Positions 20,436 through 30,543 of a stretch of 64,000 nucleotides of DNA are shown one piece after another. The notes below the pieces were generated by a model. That model worked only from the letters and a program-made list of their open reading frames with translations. It was not told the origin of the DNA and did no database searches. Position 1 is the first letter of the stretch. Each line of letters starts with the position of its first letter. This DNA is from Azorinus chamasolen (lineage: Eukaryota; Mollusca; Bivalvia; Cardiida; Solecurtidae). The stretch lies in NCBI GenBank assembly GCA_963576725.1, contig OY755240.1:19307743-19371742 (forward strand), written 5' to 3'. A program made the position numbers and the translations under genes.

Positions 20436-20606
20436 CGCTTCTGTATATACTGCCTGTCCTGCCTCTCTTCACATCAGCTATTGTATTATATAAGTCTCAC
20501 ACAAGTAACAATTACCATCAGCATTATAAATAAGCTCAGTCTGTACATGGATTGCGAGTTTGAGTTCAATCTCCCAGTTCGATCTCCTGCGGGTCATACA
20601 AATTAC

Positions 20607-20806
20607 TTAACCCTTACAGTGCAGGAACTGATTTAGATTTGCAAACAGTGTGGACCCAGAATGTTGTTACTCTCTGATCAGGGTTTGCAATGTTTGCCAT
20701 ATTTTATAGGTTTATGGAAATAATATCCCTCTAGAATCAGCATGAGACAGTCCAGTGACTTATCTCGAAAAGTCCATTTGAGATTTCAGCAATGTAAGGG
20801 TATTAC
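20607..20806. mobile_element. D MITE, centre deleted
   Basis: TTAACCCTTACAGTGCAGG to TCAGCAATGTAAGGGTATTA. Stem arms TGTGGACCCAG and GATCAGGGTTTGCAATG remain without the dyad. Confidence 0.65.
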
Positions 20807-20824
20807 AAATTTTGGAAAGGACCA

Positions 20825-20891
20825 AATTTTTAACTCGAGTTATATTGAAGTTCGAGTTATCAGAGTTTTAGATATCAAGATTTCACTGTAC
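20825..20891. repeat. End of a TA-family MITE
   Basis: AACTCGAGTTATATTGAAGT, then AGATATCAAGATTTCACTGTA. This matches the pogo-like end pattern CAGTGAAATCTTG in reverse; the other end is not visible. Confidence 0.4.
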
Positions 20892-20917
20892 CATACATTA
20901 GACTTCTTTGATTGATA

Positions 20918-21777
20918 TTAACCCTTTACTTTATTTTACATAATTTTTATGCCTTTGCAAACAGAGCAGACCCAGATCAGACTGCTCCTATAGAAGCAGT
21001 CTTATCACTGTCTGCTCTGTTTGCTTATGAAATGATATAGATCTGATTATAGTTTCTGCCAAAATCATTAGTGTTCATATCCTCGCTGTGCTGACAAAAC
21101 CTCATATATCCATTTTGGTCGAAAATCGTTTCTTGACGATTTCTGATTTAAATGTACATTGCCCACATCCTGTCAAAATCTCAGCACAATCGACCAATGA
21201 AAAGTGTCAAAACTCGCCCGTGACTAAACCTCATATATTTATTGGTCTGAATTTTTCAATATCAAAACCTCGTATAAATTTTACTCTTGAAATATGCAGA
21301 GCAATGACATTAAACATATCAAAACACATGCAGATTAGGTCAGTGCATGTATTGTGGTACATAGAACATAGGTCTGTCCTTTTCTTTGTGTGTCAAGGTA
21401 CAAAGCTTAAACTCAAGTGAAATGTAAATTGTCGTATATCATGATCGCCAGATAAAAAATAAACGACAATATATCGTATAAGTGGTAAAAGCTTGTATAT
21501 GCATAAGGTGAACAAAACTTGGTACAAAAATAACGTACATTTAAAAAATCGTCATACCAAATGATAGAAAAAATAAAGTTTTATTAATGATAGAATAAAT
21601 ACAGTTTTATCTATCAATTTGTGTTTTAATATGGTACCAGAATATAGACCTTATTTGTCACATAAAGACGAATTCATAAAAATAATCAATTTTTTGCTTC
21701 TCCTGAAAAGTAGTGATTTTCGTTATACAAGGTTTTGTCAGCACAGCGACGATATGCTACTATACGTACACATGTAA
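20918..21777. mobile_element. B3 MITE split by a TA-target transposon
   Basis: TTAACCCTTTACTTTATTT, a stem with centre GCTCCTATAGAAGC, TTATAGTTTCTGCC and GTGTTCATA. It is interrupted at 21080 and resumes TATGCTACTATACG at 21753. The distal end is lost. Confidence 0.6.
21080..21752. mobile_element. 673-bp non-autonomous TA-target transposon
   Basis: Inverted ends TCCTCGCTGTGCTGACAAAA and its near-complement, with one internal mismatch (C/G), flanked by TA. Removing it restores GTTCATATGCTACTAT, close to the B3 consensus. AAACCTCATATAT-like words recur inside. An internal frame lacks ATG and resembles nothing I know. Confidence 0.8.
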
Positions 21778-21990
21778 TTAACCCATATCCTCATATTGAC
21801 GCCTCTGTAAAAGTCACTTTATGAAACCATTGTGATAAATAGAGCATTTGCTCCATTGGAGCAAATGCTCTATTTATCACAATGGTTTCGAAACCACACA
21901 ATTCTAAAATTTCCCTTTTTGCTAGTAAATGCTCCTTTTTGGTAGAATTATTCAAAGAGGTTGGATCTAAAAATAGCATATGATGGCTTG
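21778..21990. mobile_element. A MITE, reverse, left end intact
   Basis: TTAACCCATATCCTCATATTG. Palindrome perfect with centre GCTCCATTGGAGC. It ends AATAGCATATGATGG without GGGTTAA. Confidence 0.75.
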
Positions 21991-22210
21991 TAATTAACAT
22001 TAATAATGCCAGTATCTCTTAATCATGAAGTAAAGGGTTGTATAAGCATGGAACCCCCCTGAGATTTTCCAATAAGGGGCATCTATTAGCCCAATATTCC
22101 AGAATATGCACATTACACAACCCCCATAATTTCTAAGTACACATGTACCGGTATACGCTTTTTGGTCAAATAAAGTCTGTAACACCGTAATGGATTGATT
22201 AGATAGCTGT

Positions 22211-22493
22211 TTAACCCATTACCTCCTAGGCTATTTTTAGACCCAACCTCTTTGAATAAATCTACCCAAAAGGATCATTTACTAGAGAAAAGGAATTTTA
22301 ATGATAGAATTGTGTAGTTTTGAAATCATTGTGATAAATAGAGCAAACGCTCTTTTTATCACAGTGGTTTCAAACTACAAAATTATAAAATTTTACTTTT
22401 CTCTACATGTAGTTAATGCTCCTTTTCTGTAGATTTATTCAAAGTGGTTGGATCTAAAAATAGCCTATGAGGGAATGGGTTAAGGAAAGGATT
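22211..22493. mobile_element. A MITE that is palindromic end to end
   Basis: Both halves carry the same end: TTAACCCATTACCTCCTAGG and CTAGAGAAAAGGAATTT on the left, their complements through GAGGGAATGGGTTAA on the right. The centre is shrunk to AGAGCAAACGCTCT. Ordinary A elements have two different ends. Confidence 0.8.
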
Positions 22494-22905
22494 AACCCTT
22501 ATCCTGTGAAATAATTAAAACTGGCATCGGACCCTTTCTGAATATTAATTAAACAAAAAATTATGTCAGAATTTATCACTGAAACAAATGATTTTTATGA
22601 CAAGCTCTGTAGACCCTGATCAAAGGGCTTCCCCGTAATTGATTAAGATTATAGTTTCAAGTCATATAGTTTCCAAGTTATTTTTGACATAAAATTTGCG
22701 AAAGTTATTGAGCAAAATAAATGCAAACAGATCCAGATCAGAGCGCTTCTGGAGGAGATGGCCCTCTTATAAGGTCTGCACTATTTGTCTTTCAAAGTCC
22801 TGTAGCTAGTTGTAACCTTCTGCACTGAATGAATTCTATCATGAAATGAATCTGGAATGTTCTACTTTGAAAATTCAGCATTTAATGGGCTATTAAAGGG
22901 TTCTT
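22494..22905. repeat. Two decayed D-type MITEs
   Basis: TTAACCCTTATCCTGTG, then AGCTCTGTAGACCCTGATC; second, GCAAACAGATCCAGATCAG, a broken centre, GTCTGCACTATTTGTC and AATTCAGCATTTAATGGGC. Confidence 0.45.
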
Positions 22906-23198
22906 GGGAACTAATTTATCCAAAATACTCTTGAACAATGTTAATTCTTTCTCTATTGAATATTGGTGTAAAACATAATGTCATAATAAATATTCTACCC
23001 TCATATAAACGAAGATCTAGTAGAAAGATCTAGCAGAAAATCTTCCATTTGAAGAATTTACTACGGATGACAATTAATTAATATGCAAATAGTAAACAAA
23101 ACGTGAAGTTTCTTTTGACAGTGTTGAATGCATTTGTGTTTGACTGCACTTTATAGCTCACTCAGGTACCCACGTGACCGTGTAAAAACAAAATGGAC

Positions 23199-23449
23199 TT
23201 AAACCCTTCGCTTGCTATTCACGTCAATATACGTACCTGTAAATAGGGAAGACCCAGATGAGACAGCTCCTGCAGGAGCTGTCTCATCAGGGTCTGCACT
23301 ATTTACAAGTTGATTGTGCAACCAGTGCACTCCACAGCAGTGATTTCACAGCGAAATACTTGTACACCGTGAAAATATATGTAAATATACAACAGGGCAT
23401 GGGTAAAGAAGGAGAAATGTATTTTAAAATTCAGCAAGAGAAGGGTTAA
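23199..23449 (+). mobile_element. C MITE, copy 2
   Basis: TTAAACCCTTCGCTTGC to CAAGAGAAGGGTTAA. Full palindrome, centre GCTCCTGCAGGAGC. GGGCATGGGTAAAGAAGGAG marks the distal side. Confidence 0.85.
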
Positions 23450-23536
23450 TACAGGCTTAAAATCCAGAGGCACAGATGAGATGCATGAATTAAACATTAT
23501 TTCAAGAACTTTTACTCCCTCATACTGACGAATGGG

Positions 23537-23839
23537 TTAACCCATTCCCTCATAGGCTATTTTTTAGATCCAACCACTTTGAATAAATTTACCAAAAAGG
23601 AGCATTAACTAAAGAAAAGGAAAATTAGGAATTTTGTACATGTAGTTTGAAACCATTGTGATAAATAGAGCATTTCGAGGGCTTGGTGCAAAACTATTCT
23701 AACTCCTTCACAAAGTGAAGGAGTTAGAATAGTTTTGCACCAAGCCCTCGATTTGCTCCTGTAGGAGCAAATGCTCTATTTATCACAATGGTTTCAACAG
23801 GTGACTTTTACAGAGGTGTATAATGGAGGAAAGGGTTAA
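23537..23839. mobile_element. A MITE, complete, carrying foldback M
   Basis: TTAACCCATTCCCTCATAGG to GAGGAAAGGGTTAA. The left stem arm is split at GAGCATTT by a 75-bp foldback; without it the A palindrome closes on GCTCCTGTAGGAGC. Sits in an H element. Confidence 0.9.
23676..23750. mobile_element. 75-bp foldback M, copy 1
   Basis: Two perfectly complementary 35-base arms (CGAGGGCTTGGTGCAAAACT...) around loop CAAAG. Flanked by ATTT direct repeats (23672-23675, 23751-23754). The A stem it interrupts is the empty-site reference. Confidence 0.9.
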
Positions 23840-24048
23840 CCTTCAGTTCTCCACCAACTCCTGTGACCAATCTAAAAAGTGGTCAGAACAAAGAACGTAG
23901 AGTTTTGTGGAGTAATAAAGGAGTTGTTCTTGAAATAATGTTTAATTTACACATCTCATCAGATTCTGTGCCTCGGGATTTTAAGTCTGTATTAAGTGCA
24001 TTTTGTTTCGACCTCCTGGAACTTCGTCTCAGCAGATTCAAATTTGAC

Positions 24049-24258
24049 CCTTTGAAAACTGAATTTTCAACGTGGAATGGCCAATCTGCGTTTAACAATA
24101 AGAGTTCATTGAATATGAAAGAATCACATTTACCAGAGGATTTTGAACGACAAATAGTGCAGAGCCTGATCAGAGGGCTCCTCTAGGAGCCCCCTGATCT
24201 GGGTCTACACTGTTTACAAATGACTGTACTCTCATTTCCCTCAAATTCAAAGGGTTAA
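24049..24258. mobile_element. D MITE, reverse
   Basis: ACCCTTTGAAAACTGAATTTT to CAAATTCAAAGGGTTAA. Palindrome centre GGGCTCCTCTAGGAGCCC. Unit CAGAGCCTGATCAG against CTGATCTGGGTC keeps the stem asymmetry. Confidence 0.7.
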
Positions 24259-24349
24259 AAAAAAGCAGCATGAAAAATCAGTTTATGGTGTCTTTGTAGC
24301 AAAACAATAAACCCAAATCACGCTCTTCCTTCCTGTAGGGAATAAAAAC

Positions 24350-24425
24350 ATGCAAAATTGGAACCAGCAATTGCATTTCCCAACATTCAAATTGGAACCA
24401 GCAATTGCATTTCCCGACATTCAAA
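24350..24425. repeat. Tandem duplication of about 35 bp
   Basis: AATTGGAACCAGCAATTGCA then TTTCCCAACATTCA is followed at once by a second copy (TTTCCCGACATTCA). Confidence 0.7.
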
Positions 24426-24461
24426 GTTTAACCCTTGAAGTGCGGGAACAGTGTATGCACT

Positions 24462-24621
24462 TTAACCCTTACAACGCTGAATAATCAAATGGCCCATTCC
24501 TAAATTGATACAGGTCAAGCTTATGGTGACTATTTAGGAATTGTTCTAGGAGCCCTCTCATCTTGGTCTACACTTTTTGCAAAGGACATTAATGAATCGT
24601 GTCCCACACTGTAAGGGTTAA
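24462..24621. mobile_element. D MITE, reverse, one stem arm lost
   Basis: TTAACCCTTACAACGCTGAA to CACACTGTAAGGGTTAA. Only CTAGGAGCCCTCTCATC of the palindrome remains. Confidence 0.65.
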
Positions 24622-24848
24622 GCCTGGATTCCCTGATATTGACAACTTTTGACGACACTGTAAATGTCACTTTGTGAAACCATTGTGTAGAATAGAGCAT
24701 TTGCTCCTGTAGGAGCAAATGCTCTATTTATCACAATTGTTTCAAACTACAAAATTATAAAATTTTCATTTTCTCTAGTTAATACTCCTTTTCGGTAGAT
24801 TTATTCAAAGAGGTTGGATCTAAAAATAGCCTATGAGGTAATGGGTTA
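24618..24848. mobile_element. A MITE, reverse, sharing TTAA with the D element
   Basis: Left end decayed (TTAAGCCTGGATTCCCTG). Palindrome complete, centre GCTCCTGTAGGAGC, right end GAGGTAATGGGTTAA. Confidence 0.8.
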
Positions 24849-24922
24849 AGAGACGTTTACTAACGGTGTAGACCCAGATAAAAATGTTCATTGTTTTATG
24901 TTCCATTAGGAAATAAAGTTGA

Positions 24923-25133
24923 TTAACCCATTACTCCATGAATATTCATGTAAGACGTAGTGAAATCATGCATATTAATTAGCTGTACTGTTAAAATAAC
25001 ACATGAACACATGAATATTATACTAAGACAGAAAGTGTAGAATTAGATCTGCATTATGTCGTTAGCAAAGAGAGCCATCTGATCTGGGTTTACTATGTTT
25101 GCAAAAGCATAGAAAGGCGTAGTTATGGGTTAA
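24923..25133. mobile_element. B3 MITE, reverse, left stem arm deleted
   Basis: TTAACCCATTACTCCATGAA to GGCGTAGTTATGGGTTAA. GAGAGCCATCTGATCTGGG remains of the stem. Confidence 0.7.
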
Positions 25134-25137
25134 AGGG

Positions 25138-25385
25138 CTAACCCTTTCCCTGCTTAATTTATATTCTTGTCAGAAATAATGATATCATGAATATTTATTA
25201 GCTGATTTTTTAAAATGTAGACTTTTCCAGAAAAAGTGTTTGCTTTGACATAAACTGTAGAATCAGATCTATATCAAGTCAAAAGCAAACAGAGCAGACC
25301 CCGATCAGATGGCTCCTGCCATCTGATCCGGGTCTTCTCTGTTTGCAAATACGTGAAATGGCATTTATATGAAGGAAAAGGTTAA
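25138..25385. mobile_element. B2 MITE, dyad centre deleted
   Basis: CTAACCCTTTCCCTGCTTAA to AAGGAAAAGGTTAA. The stem closes on GATGGCTCCTGCCATC, shorter than normal. Confidence 0.75.
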
Positions 25386-25521
25386 GGACCATACTGGATG
25401 AAGTTGGCCATGAATATTCATTGCAGAGTAAAATAATAAATTATTATGGCTGGAACAGGACTCACGCGGCATACTGCTCAGTAGAACTGTTGGGGATGCC
25501 AGTGCAAAAAGAAGAGACATG

Positions 25522-25766
25522 ATAATCCTTTCCCTGTTTTACATTTATATCAAATTTCAATATCTACTGAATATATATACTCATGGACTAAATAGTGGGA
25601 AGTGGAACAATTTGTAGGTAGTTTAGAAAGTAAAGAAATGGACCTTTCAAATTCCATTACCAAACAGAGCAGATCCTGATTAGACGGCTCCTATAGGAGT
25701 CGTATGATCTGTGTCTACTCTGTTTGCAGATGTGTGAAAAGGCGTTTATATGAAGGAAAGGGTTAA
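25522..25766. mobile_element. B1 MITE, reverse
   Basis: AATCCTTTCCCTGTTTTACA to TATGAAGGAAAGGGTTAA. Palindrome centre GACGGCTCCTATAGGAGTC. Confidence 0.75.
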
Positions 25767-25805
25767 AAAAAAAGAAGCAATAATTTAGTGCCATTCAGAG
25801 TCTGT

Positions 25806-26010
25806 TACTCCTTTACTTCATGAATATTCATATAAGAAATGATCTATGTATGAATATTGATTAGCTTAATAATGGGTTACGAACTAGAAAACTTTTAGCC
25901 TCGGTAAAAACTGTAGAATCGGAACTATATAATTACATCAGCGAACAACGCAGATCCTGATCAGATTGCTGTTGTAGGAGCCATCTGATCGGAGTCTACT
26001 CTGTTCATTT
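25806..26010. repeat. B2/B3 MITE, right end missing
   Basis: TTACTCCTTTACTTCATGAA and a weak stem (CAGATTGCTGTTGTAGGAGC). It stops after CTACTCTGTTC, where a tRNA-like SINE head begins. Confidence 0.55.
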
Positions 26011-26013
26011 TCT

Positions 26014-26115
26014 GGCGACAAGGAGCCGATAGTGACCGAATGGTTATGGTCTTTCGACTGACAATCGCTTAGTCCCTCACCACTGTAGTTCGAGTCCTGA
26101 TCTGGGCATATGGAT
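26014..26115 (+). repeat. tRNA-derived SINE head
   Basis: A-box-like TGACCGAATGGTTA (26033-26046) and B-box GTTCGAGTCC (26088-26097) have tRNA-like spacing, with CTTTCGACTGACAATCGC between. No clean cloverleaf, so a SINE promoter region rather than a tRNA gene. Its tail is not adjacent. Confidence 0.6.
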
Positions 26116-27161
26116 CTTTAGCTCACCAGAGCACTTTTGTGCTCAGGGTGAGCTTTTGTGATCGCCTGATGTCCGTCGTCGGGCGTCAACAATTTCAACC
26201 TTTAAAAATCTTCTCCTCTGAATCTACAGGGTTCTCAGCTTTCATCTTTGGTACATAGCATCATCTGTAGGTCCTCTACAAAAGTTATATAAATTATGCC
26301 CCTGGGGTCAAAATTGGCCCTGCCCCAGGGGTTTTCAGTTTTCAATAGAAACATATAGTGAAAACTTTGAAATTCTTCTCCTCTCAAACTAGAAGGTTCT
26401 CAGCTTTCATATTTGGCACATAGCTTCAACTTCAGGTCTTCTACAAAAGTTATTTAAATTATGCCCCTAGGGTCAAAATTGGCCCCACCCCAGGGATTGA
26501 CAGTTTTTTGTAGCTGACTGCATAAACAGCCCACGGGATCACTATATATGCATAGGAAAAACTTTGAAACTCTTCTTGTCAAAACTACATGTCCCAGAGC
26601 TTAGATATTTGTTGTATAGATTAACTTAGCATACCTTTATGAGTTTTGTTAATATCATAGTTCTGAGGTTAAAATTGGCCCTGCCCTGTGTATATATACT
26701 TTTTCACATATACAGTCTAAAGGTTCTACAGGTTAAAGTTTTCCTAATTTTCAGAGATAAGCCAGTGCTCTGATAGGACTGGCTGGCCAGAGTGTATTGG
26801 TAATCACCCTTAGCCTGATCAGTAGAGTAGAAATTGTGTTTAGACAAATTACACACACTCATTTTAGATTGAGAAAACTTTGTGGATAATACTCAAAATG
26901 CAGAAAGCTCTTAAAGCTTTTTTCCATATCTATGCCCTGCATTAAGCTGCCAGCTATCAATATATATCCCATAACTGTATCTGCTGTGAAGTTCAGCTTA
27001 ATACAAATTCAAGTGTTCTATTGCATCTTGGAGAGCAGTGTCTATTTTTAGCTGGCTATTTTAAGCATACATCTCCCTTTCACACTTTTTGATTACAACT
27101 GGATTGCCTCCCTTCTGGATAATGGCAGTTGCAAATTAGATCTGACCTGTAAATAGAACAA

Positions 27162-27300
27162 TTAACCCTTCACTCCATAAATATGCATTTCTACACCTTT
27201 GCAAACAGAGTAGACCCAGATCAGATCATGAGATGGCTCATGTAGTAGCAATCAGATCAATCTGCTGTATTTGCTAATATGATATAATATAGTGCAAATT
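27162..27300. repeat. B3 MITE remnant
   Basis: TTAACCCTTCACTCCATAAA and GCAAACAGAGTAGACCCAG. The centre is scrambled (GATGGCTCATGTAGTAGC) and the far end missing. Confidence 0.55.
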
Positions 27301-27355
27301 GCATTAAATTATTTTTATTTTGTGTACAATATACATGCACTTATAATATGTTTAC

Positions 27356-27603
27356 TTAAGCCTTTCCCTCATATAAATGACTTTTCATGCATTTGCAAAC
27401 AGAACAGACCAAATCAGACGGCTCCTATAGCAGCTGTCTGATCAGGGTCTGATCTGTTTGTCAATGGAATTTGAAATATGTTTCTTTACTTTCTAAAATG
27501 GCTATACTGTCCCACTTTCCATATTTCATTACAACTCTTTTGTCCATGAATATTCACTAGGTATTGAAATTTTGAATAAACATAGAACAGGGGAAGGGTT
27601 AAA
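27356..27603. mobile_element. B1 MITE, complete
   Basis: TTAAGCCTTTCCCTCATATA to GAACAGGGGAAGGGTTAA. Stem with centre GGCTCCTATAGCAGC. Interior TTTGTCCATGAATATTCAC. Confidence 0.8.
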
Positions 27604-27837
27604 AGTACATCAATCTTAAGATAAGATATGAATAATAATATGAACTCATGAAGATGTAATGAAAATATCTGAAATTTTGAACATAAGTATAGATTAATTT
27701 ATTCTTTCTGAATTAAAATTTGCCCCACCCCAGGGCCGGCTAGTTCACAATAGAAACATATAGTGAAATCTTTGAAAATCTTCTCTCCTGATTGTCTGGT
27801 GAGCGATGTCAGGGCCATTCTGGCCCTCTTGTTCATG

Positions 27838-28023
27838 TTGGGAAGCCTTCCAGCCGGCTTTCGGTAGGTCGATGGTTCTACCCAGATCTTCTTCCGTGCA
27901 CAATTAAAACAATGCAGTTTGTTCCGTGCACAGAAGATTTACCTCTGGGGTCTTCCTCCACCTGTAATTTGCTGGACATCGTGATATGACTGAAATACTG
28001 TTTAAGCGACATAAAACCCAAAA
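27838..28023 (+). repeat. SINE-like 3' region
   Basis: GGAAGCCTTCCAGCCGGC, GTAGGTCGATGGTTCTACCC, GGGGTCTTCCTCCACC, GTGATATGACTGAA and AAGCGACATAAAACCC occur in this order. I recall this tail from molluscan SINE-like repeats. The last part recurs at 54330-54425. Confidence 0.5.
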
Positions 28024-28244
28024 CCAATGCTCTGGACTTATGTGTGGCAAATTCTCTTGTCTGACTTCTGTTCTTGTTTTTGTTTTCAAAATCACCATGT
28101 ATTTTGAATTTTTCAATTCAACATATTCCGGTAATATTTTTTTCTACATGTATATATGTGTACCACATTATCTCTAATAAACATTCGAGGTGCATGACTT
28201 TTTTTTTGAAAGGATCTTCTTGCATTTCGTACATAGTTGGTAAC

Positions 28245-28481
28245 TTAACCCTTCTCTTGCTGAATTTTAAAATACATTTCTCCTTCTCTACCCATGCCCT
28301 GTTGTATAATTACATATATCTGCACTGTGTACAAGTATTTCGCTGTACAATCACTGCTGTGGAGTGCATTGGTTGCACAATTAACTTGTAAATAGTGCAG
28401 ACCCTGATGAGACAGCTCCTGCAGGAGCTGTCTCATCTGGGTCTTCACTATTAACAGGTAGGTATATTGACGAAGGGTTAA
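28245..28481 (-). mobile_element. C MITE, copy 3
   Basis: TTAACCCTTCTCTTGCTGAA to GACGAAGGGTTAA, opposite in orientation to copies 1 and 2. It lacks about a dozen bases before the last terminus (GAATAGCAAGC missing). Confidence 0.8.
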
Positions 28482-28482
28482 T

Positions 28483-28550
28483 ACAAAATGAAAGCAAGGG
28501 AGCTTTCTGAATTGCTTTCAGTGTGCATTAAGCTACCACCTGTAGTTTGA
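28483..28550. repeat. E/F hairpin remnant
   Basis: AAAATGAAAGCAAGGGAGCT, then GTGTGCATTAAGCTACCACC: a partial TA-family stem without ends. Confidence 0.45.
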
Positions 28551-28732
28551 AAAATCTCTATTTTTTTTATTAATGGTCATTATATAGAGCTTTTTATTCT
28601 TAAATTGATTGTTTTGGATTATTATGGATAATGCGGGACATACATTCATAAAGTCTATTCGATACCGCTACCTGTGCGTAGAAACTGTAATTTTACTTCA
28701 AGCCCTAAATGATCATAACATAATTTTTATGC

Positions 28733-28965
28733 CCCCGCCTTTAGGCGACGGGGGCATTAAGTTTTTCCCTTGTCCATCCCGTACGTCCGTCCTCAAAATC
28801 TTTCGTCAAAGATTTCTTGGCTTGTGTAAGCTGGAATGATTTGATATTTGGTCTGAAGCATAATCATAGTGAGTCGTACTGTGTCTCCCCTTTTCAGGTC
28901 TGTCGTTCATCTACTTCCTGTTTGCCAGCGGGAGCATCCATGTCCCATGGACACATTTTCTTTTA
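28733..28965 (+). mobile_element. Short HL element without tandem repeats
   Basis: The 5' end folds (GCCCCCGCCTTTAGGCG, then ACGGGGGCAT) and is followed by GTCCATCCCGTACGTCCGTCC. The 3' end is GGGAGCATCCA with hairpin TGTCCCATGGACA (28941-28953). Confidence 0.55.
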
Positions 28966-29158
28966 TTTTTTCTGAAAAACAGCCCAATTCCAAGTTAGAC
29001 TCGCCGCTAGTCTGGTAATTAAAATGGTTTGATTGAAAAAAAATTTTTGCTAGTGAGGTAATTACAATGTTTTGCATTTAATTACAACACACTAAGGCTG
29101 ATTAGTTGGTAGTTTTTCTGTCACTGGTATTAAAAATTAAATGGAAGAATTAATTTGT

Positions 29159-29416
29159 TTAACCTTCCCTGTTGAATATTCACATTCAAGAAATGATGAC
29201 ATCATGAATATTTATTATCTAAATGTTATAATGGCATAATGTGCACAGTCATGAATTTTTGGTATTGGTAAAAACTACACACTCAGATCTATAGTAATTG
29301 TATTTATAAGCAAAAAGAGCAGTCCCAGATCAGACAGCTCCTATAGGAGCTGTCTGATCTGGGTCTGCTCTGTTTGAAAATGTGTGAAAAAGCGTTTATA
29401 TGAAGGAAAGGGTTAA
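29159..29416. mobile_element. B2 MITE, complete
   Basis: TTAACCTTCCCTGTTGAATA to TATGAAGGAAAGGGTTAA. Palindrome GACAGCTCCTATAGGAGC. Unlike most copies both arms read CCCAGATCAGAC, so the usual mismatch is absent. Confidence 0.8.
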
Positions 29417-29564
29417 ACTTGAGCCTCTCAGATCATGCTTTTCAGCAGGAATTCAATAACCTCTTTTGACACGATGTTGATGAAATATTTGCGCATTCAT
29501 TCTATCACATGTAACAGCCTGTGGTATCGTGCCAGGTCTCACACTAGTATAATAAAACATTGGA

Positions 29565-30013
29565 TAACCCTTTCCCTGTTCTATGTTTACTCCAAAGCTT
29601 TTCAATACCTATTGAATATTCATGAACAAATACAGTAAAACCTCGATTATTCGAATTTTCGTTATAGAAGAATTTAGACCCTTTTAGGCAGGTGGCTGCT
29701 TAATGCATGATGAAAGTCATGCAGAAAGCTCCTAGAGGAGCTTTCTGCATGACTTTCACCATGCATTAAGCTGCCACCTGTCTTAAAGATCGATAATAAT
29801 ACGTATTTTAGTGTTCGGATAATCGAAGTTTTACTGTAGTTATAATGAAATATGGAAGATGGAGTCATTTGAGAAACAAAAGAAACAGGCCTATCAAACT
29901 ACATTAGCAAATAGAGCACATCCTGATCAGACGGCTCCTATAGGAGCTGTCTGACCTGGGTCTACTTTGTTTGCAGATGTGTGTAAAGGCGTTTATATGA
30001 AGGAAAGAGTTAA
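29565..30013. mobile_element. B1 MITE, reverse, split by a G element
   Basis: Left GATAACCCTTTCCCTGTTCT to ATGAACAAATA; right TAGTTATAATGAAATATGG to AAGGAAAGAGTTAA. Palindrome centre GGCTCCTATAGGAGC. Confidence 0.8.
29633..29836. mobile_element. G MITE, copy 1
   Basis: 204 bp, CAGTAAAACCTCGATTATTC to GAATAATCGAAG-type inverted end (TAATCGAAGTTTTACTG), TA at both borders. Stem TGCATGATGAAAGTCATGC, centre AGCTCCTAGAGGAGCT. Differs from 43560-43763 at about five bases. Confidence 0.9.
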
Positions 30014-30157
30014 CTTGTACCGGCATTCCTTTCTTTAGAAACTAAGCTTTGTAGGCTTGTAGCATTGCTTTGCTTTAACCCTATACCTAATGAATATTCA
30101 TAACCAATTTTTTATGCCCATTATTAATATTAATTAATCATTTTTTTGCAGTAAATT

Positions 30158-30377
30158 GCTTTACCTGTTCAATATTCATGTGAAAAATAATGACATCATG
30201 AATATTTACAATGTAAATATGTCAAAGGAATTTTTTGCTTTGACAAAAGCTGTAGAATAAGATTTAAATCATGTCACAAACAAACGGAGCAGATGGCTCC
30301 TGTAGGGGATGTCTGGTCTAGATCTACTCTGTTTGCGTTACGGCAGTAGAAGGAATAGTCATGGAGTAAAGGGTTAG
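30158..30377. repeat. B2 MITE, decayed centre
   Basis: CTTTACCTGTTCAATATTCA to GGAGTAAAGGGTTAG. Stem reduced to GGCTCCTGTAGGGGATGTC. Confidence 0.6.
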
Positions 30378-30543
30378 TAAAAATGGAATGAGGTTCCCAC
30401 GTACAGCTGCTCAAGTGTTGAGGAAATATCAGAAAACCTATGTTGTAGTAGCTTTTATTGAGGTCAAGGTCAAGGTCACTATTGCTCAAAAGATAGAAAA
30501 AAGGTTTCCATTCAATAAGTGCAGTTAGGAATTATTATACATA

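Larger units (their letters stand above)
23463..23975. mobile_element. H foldback split by an A element
   Basis: CAGAGGCACAGATGAGATGC to TCAAGAACTTTTA on the left; CTCCACCAACTCCTGTGACC to CTGTGCCTCGG on the right. The two outer ends are inverted repeats of each other. Confidence 0.6.
26121..27833 (+). mobile_element. HL rolling-circle-like element, interrupted
   Basis: The 5' part has GCTCACCAGAGCACTTTTGTG and CCGTCGTCGGGCGTC, then two to three 155-bp-type monomers (TTAAAAATCTTCTCCTC, GGTTCTCAGCTTTCAT, GCCCCTGGGGTC). From about 26700 to 27700 it is filled by other repeats. The 3' end resumes near 27710 and closes with hairpin AGGGCCATTCTGGCCCT plus CTTGTT. Confidence 0.55.

Noticed and set aside
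21088..21420. 110-residue frame inside the 673-bp element
   Set aside because: Starts at GTG inside the inverted end; the sequence is repeat-like and unlike any transposase.
26033..26097. Functional tRNA gene
   Set aside because: A and B boxes are present, but acceptor and anticodon stems do not form cleanly. A SINE head fits better.
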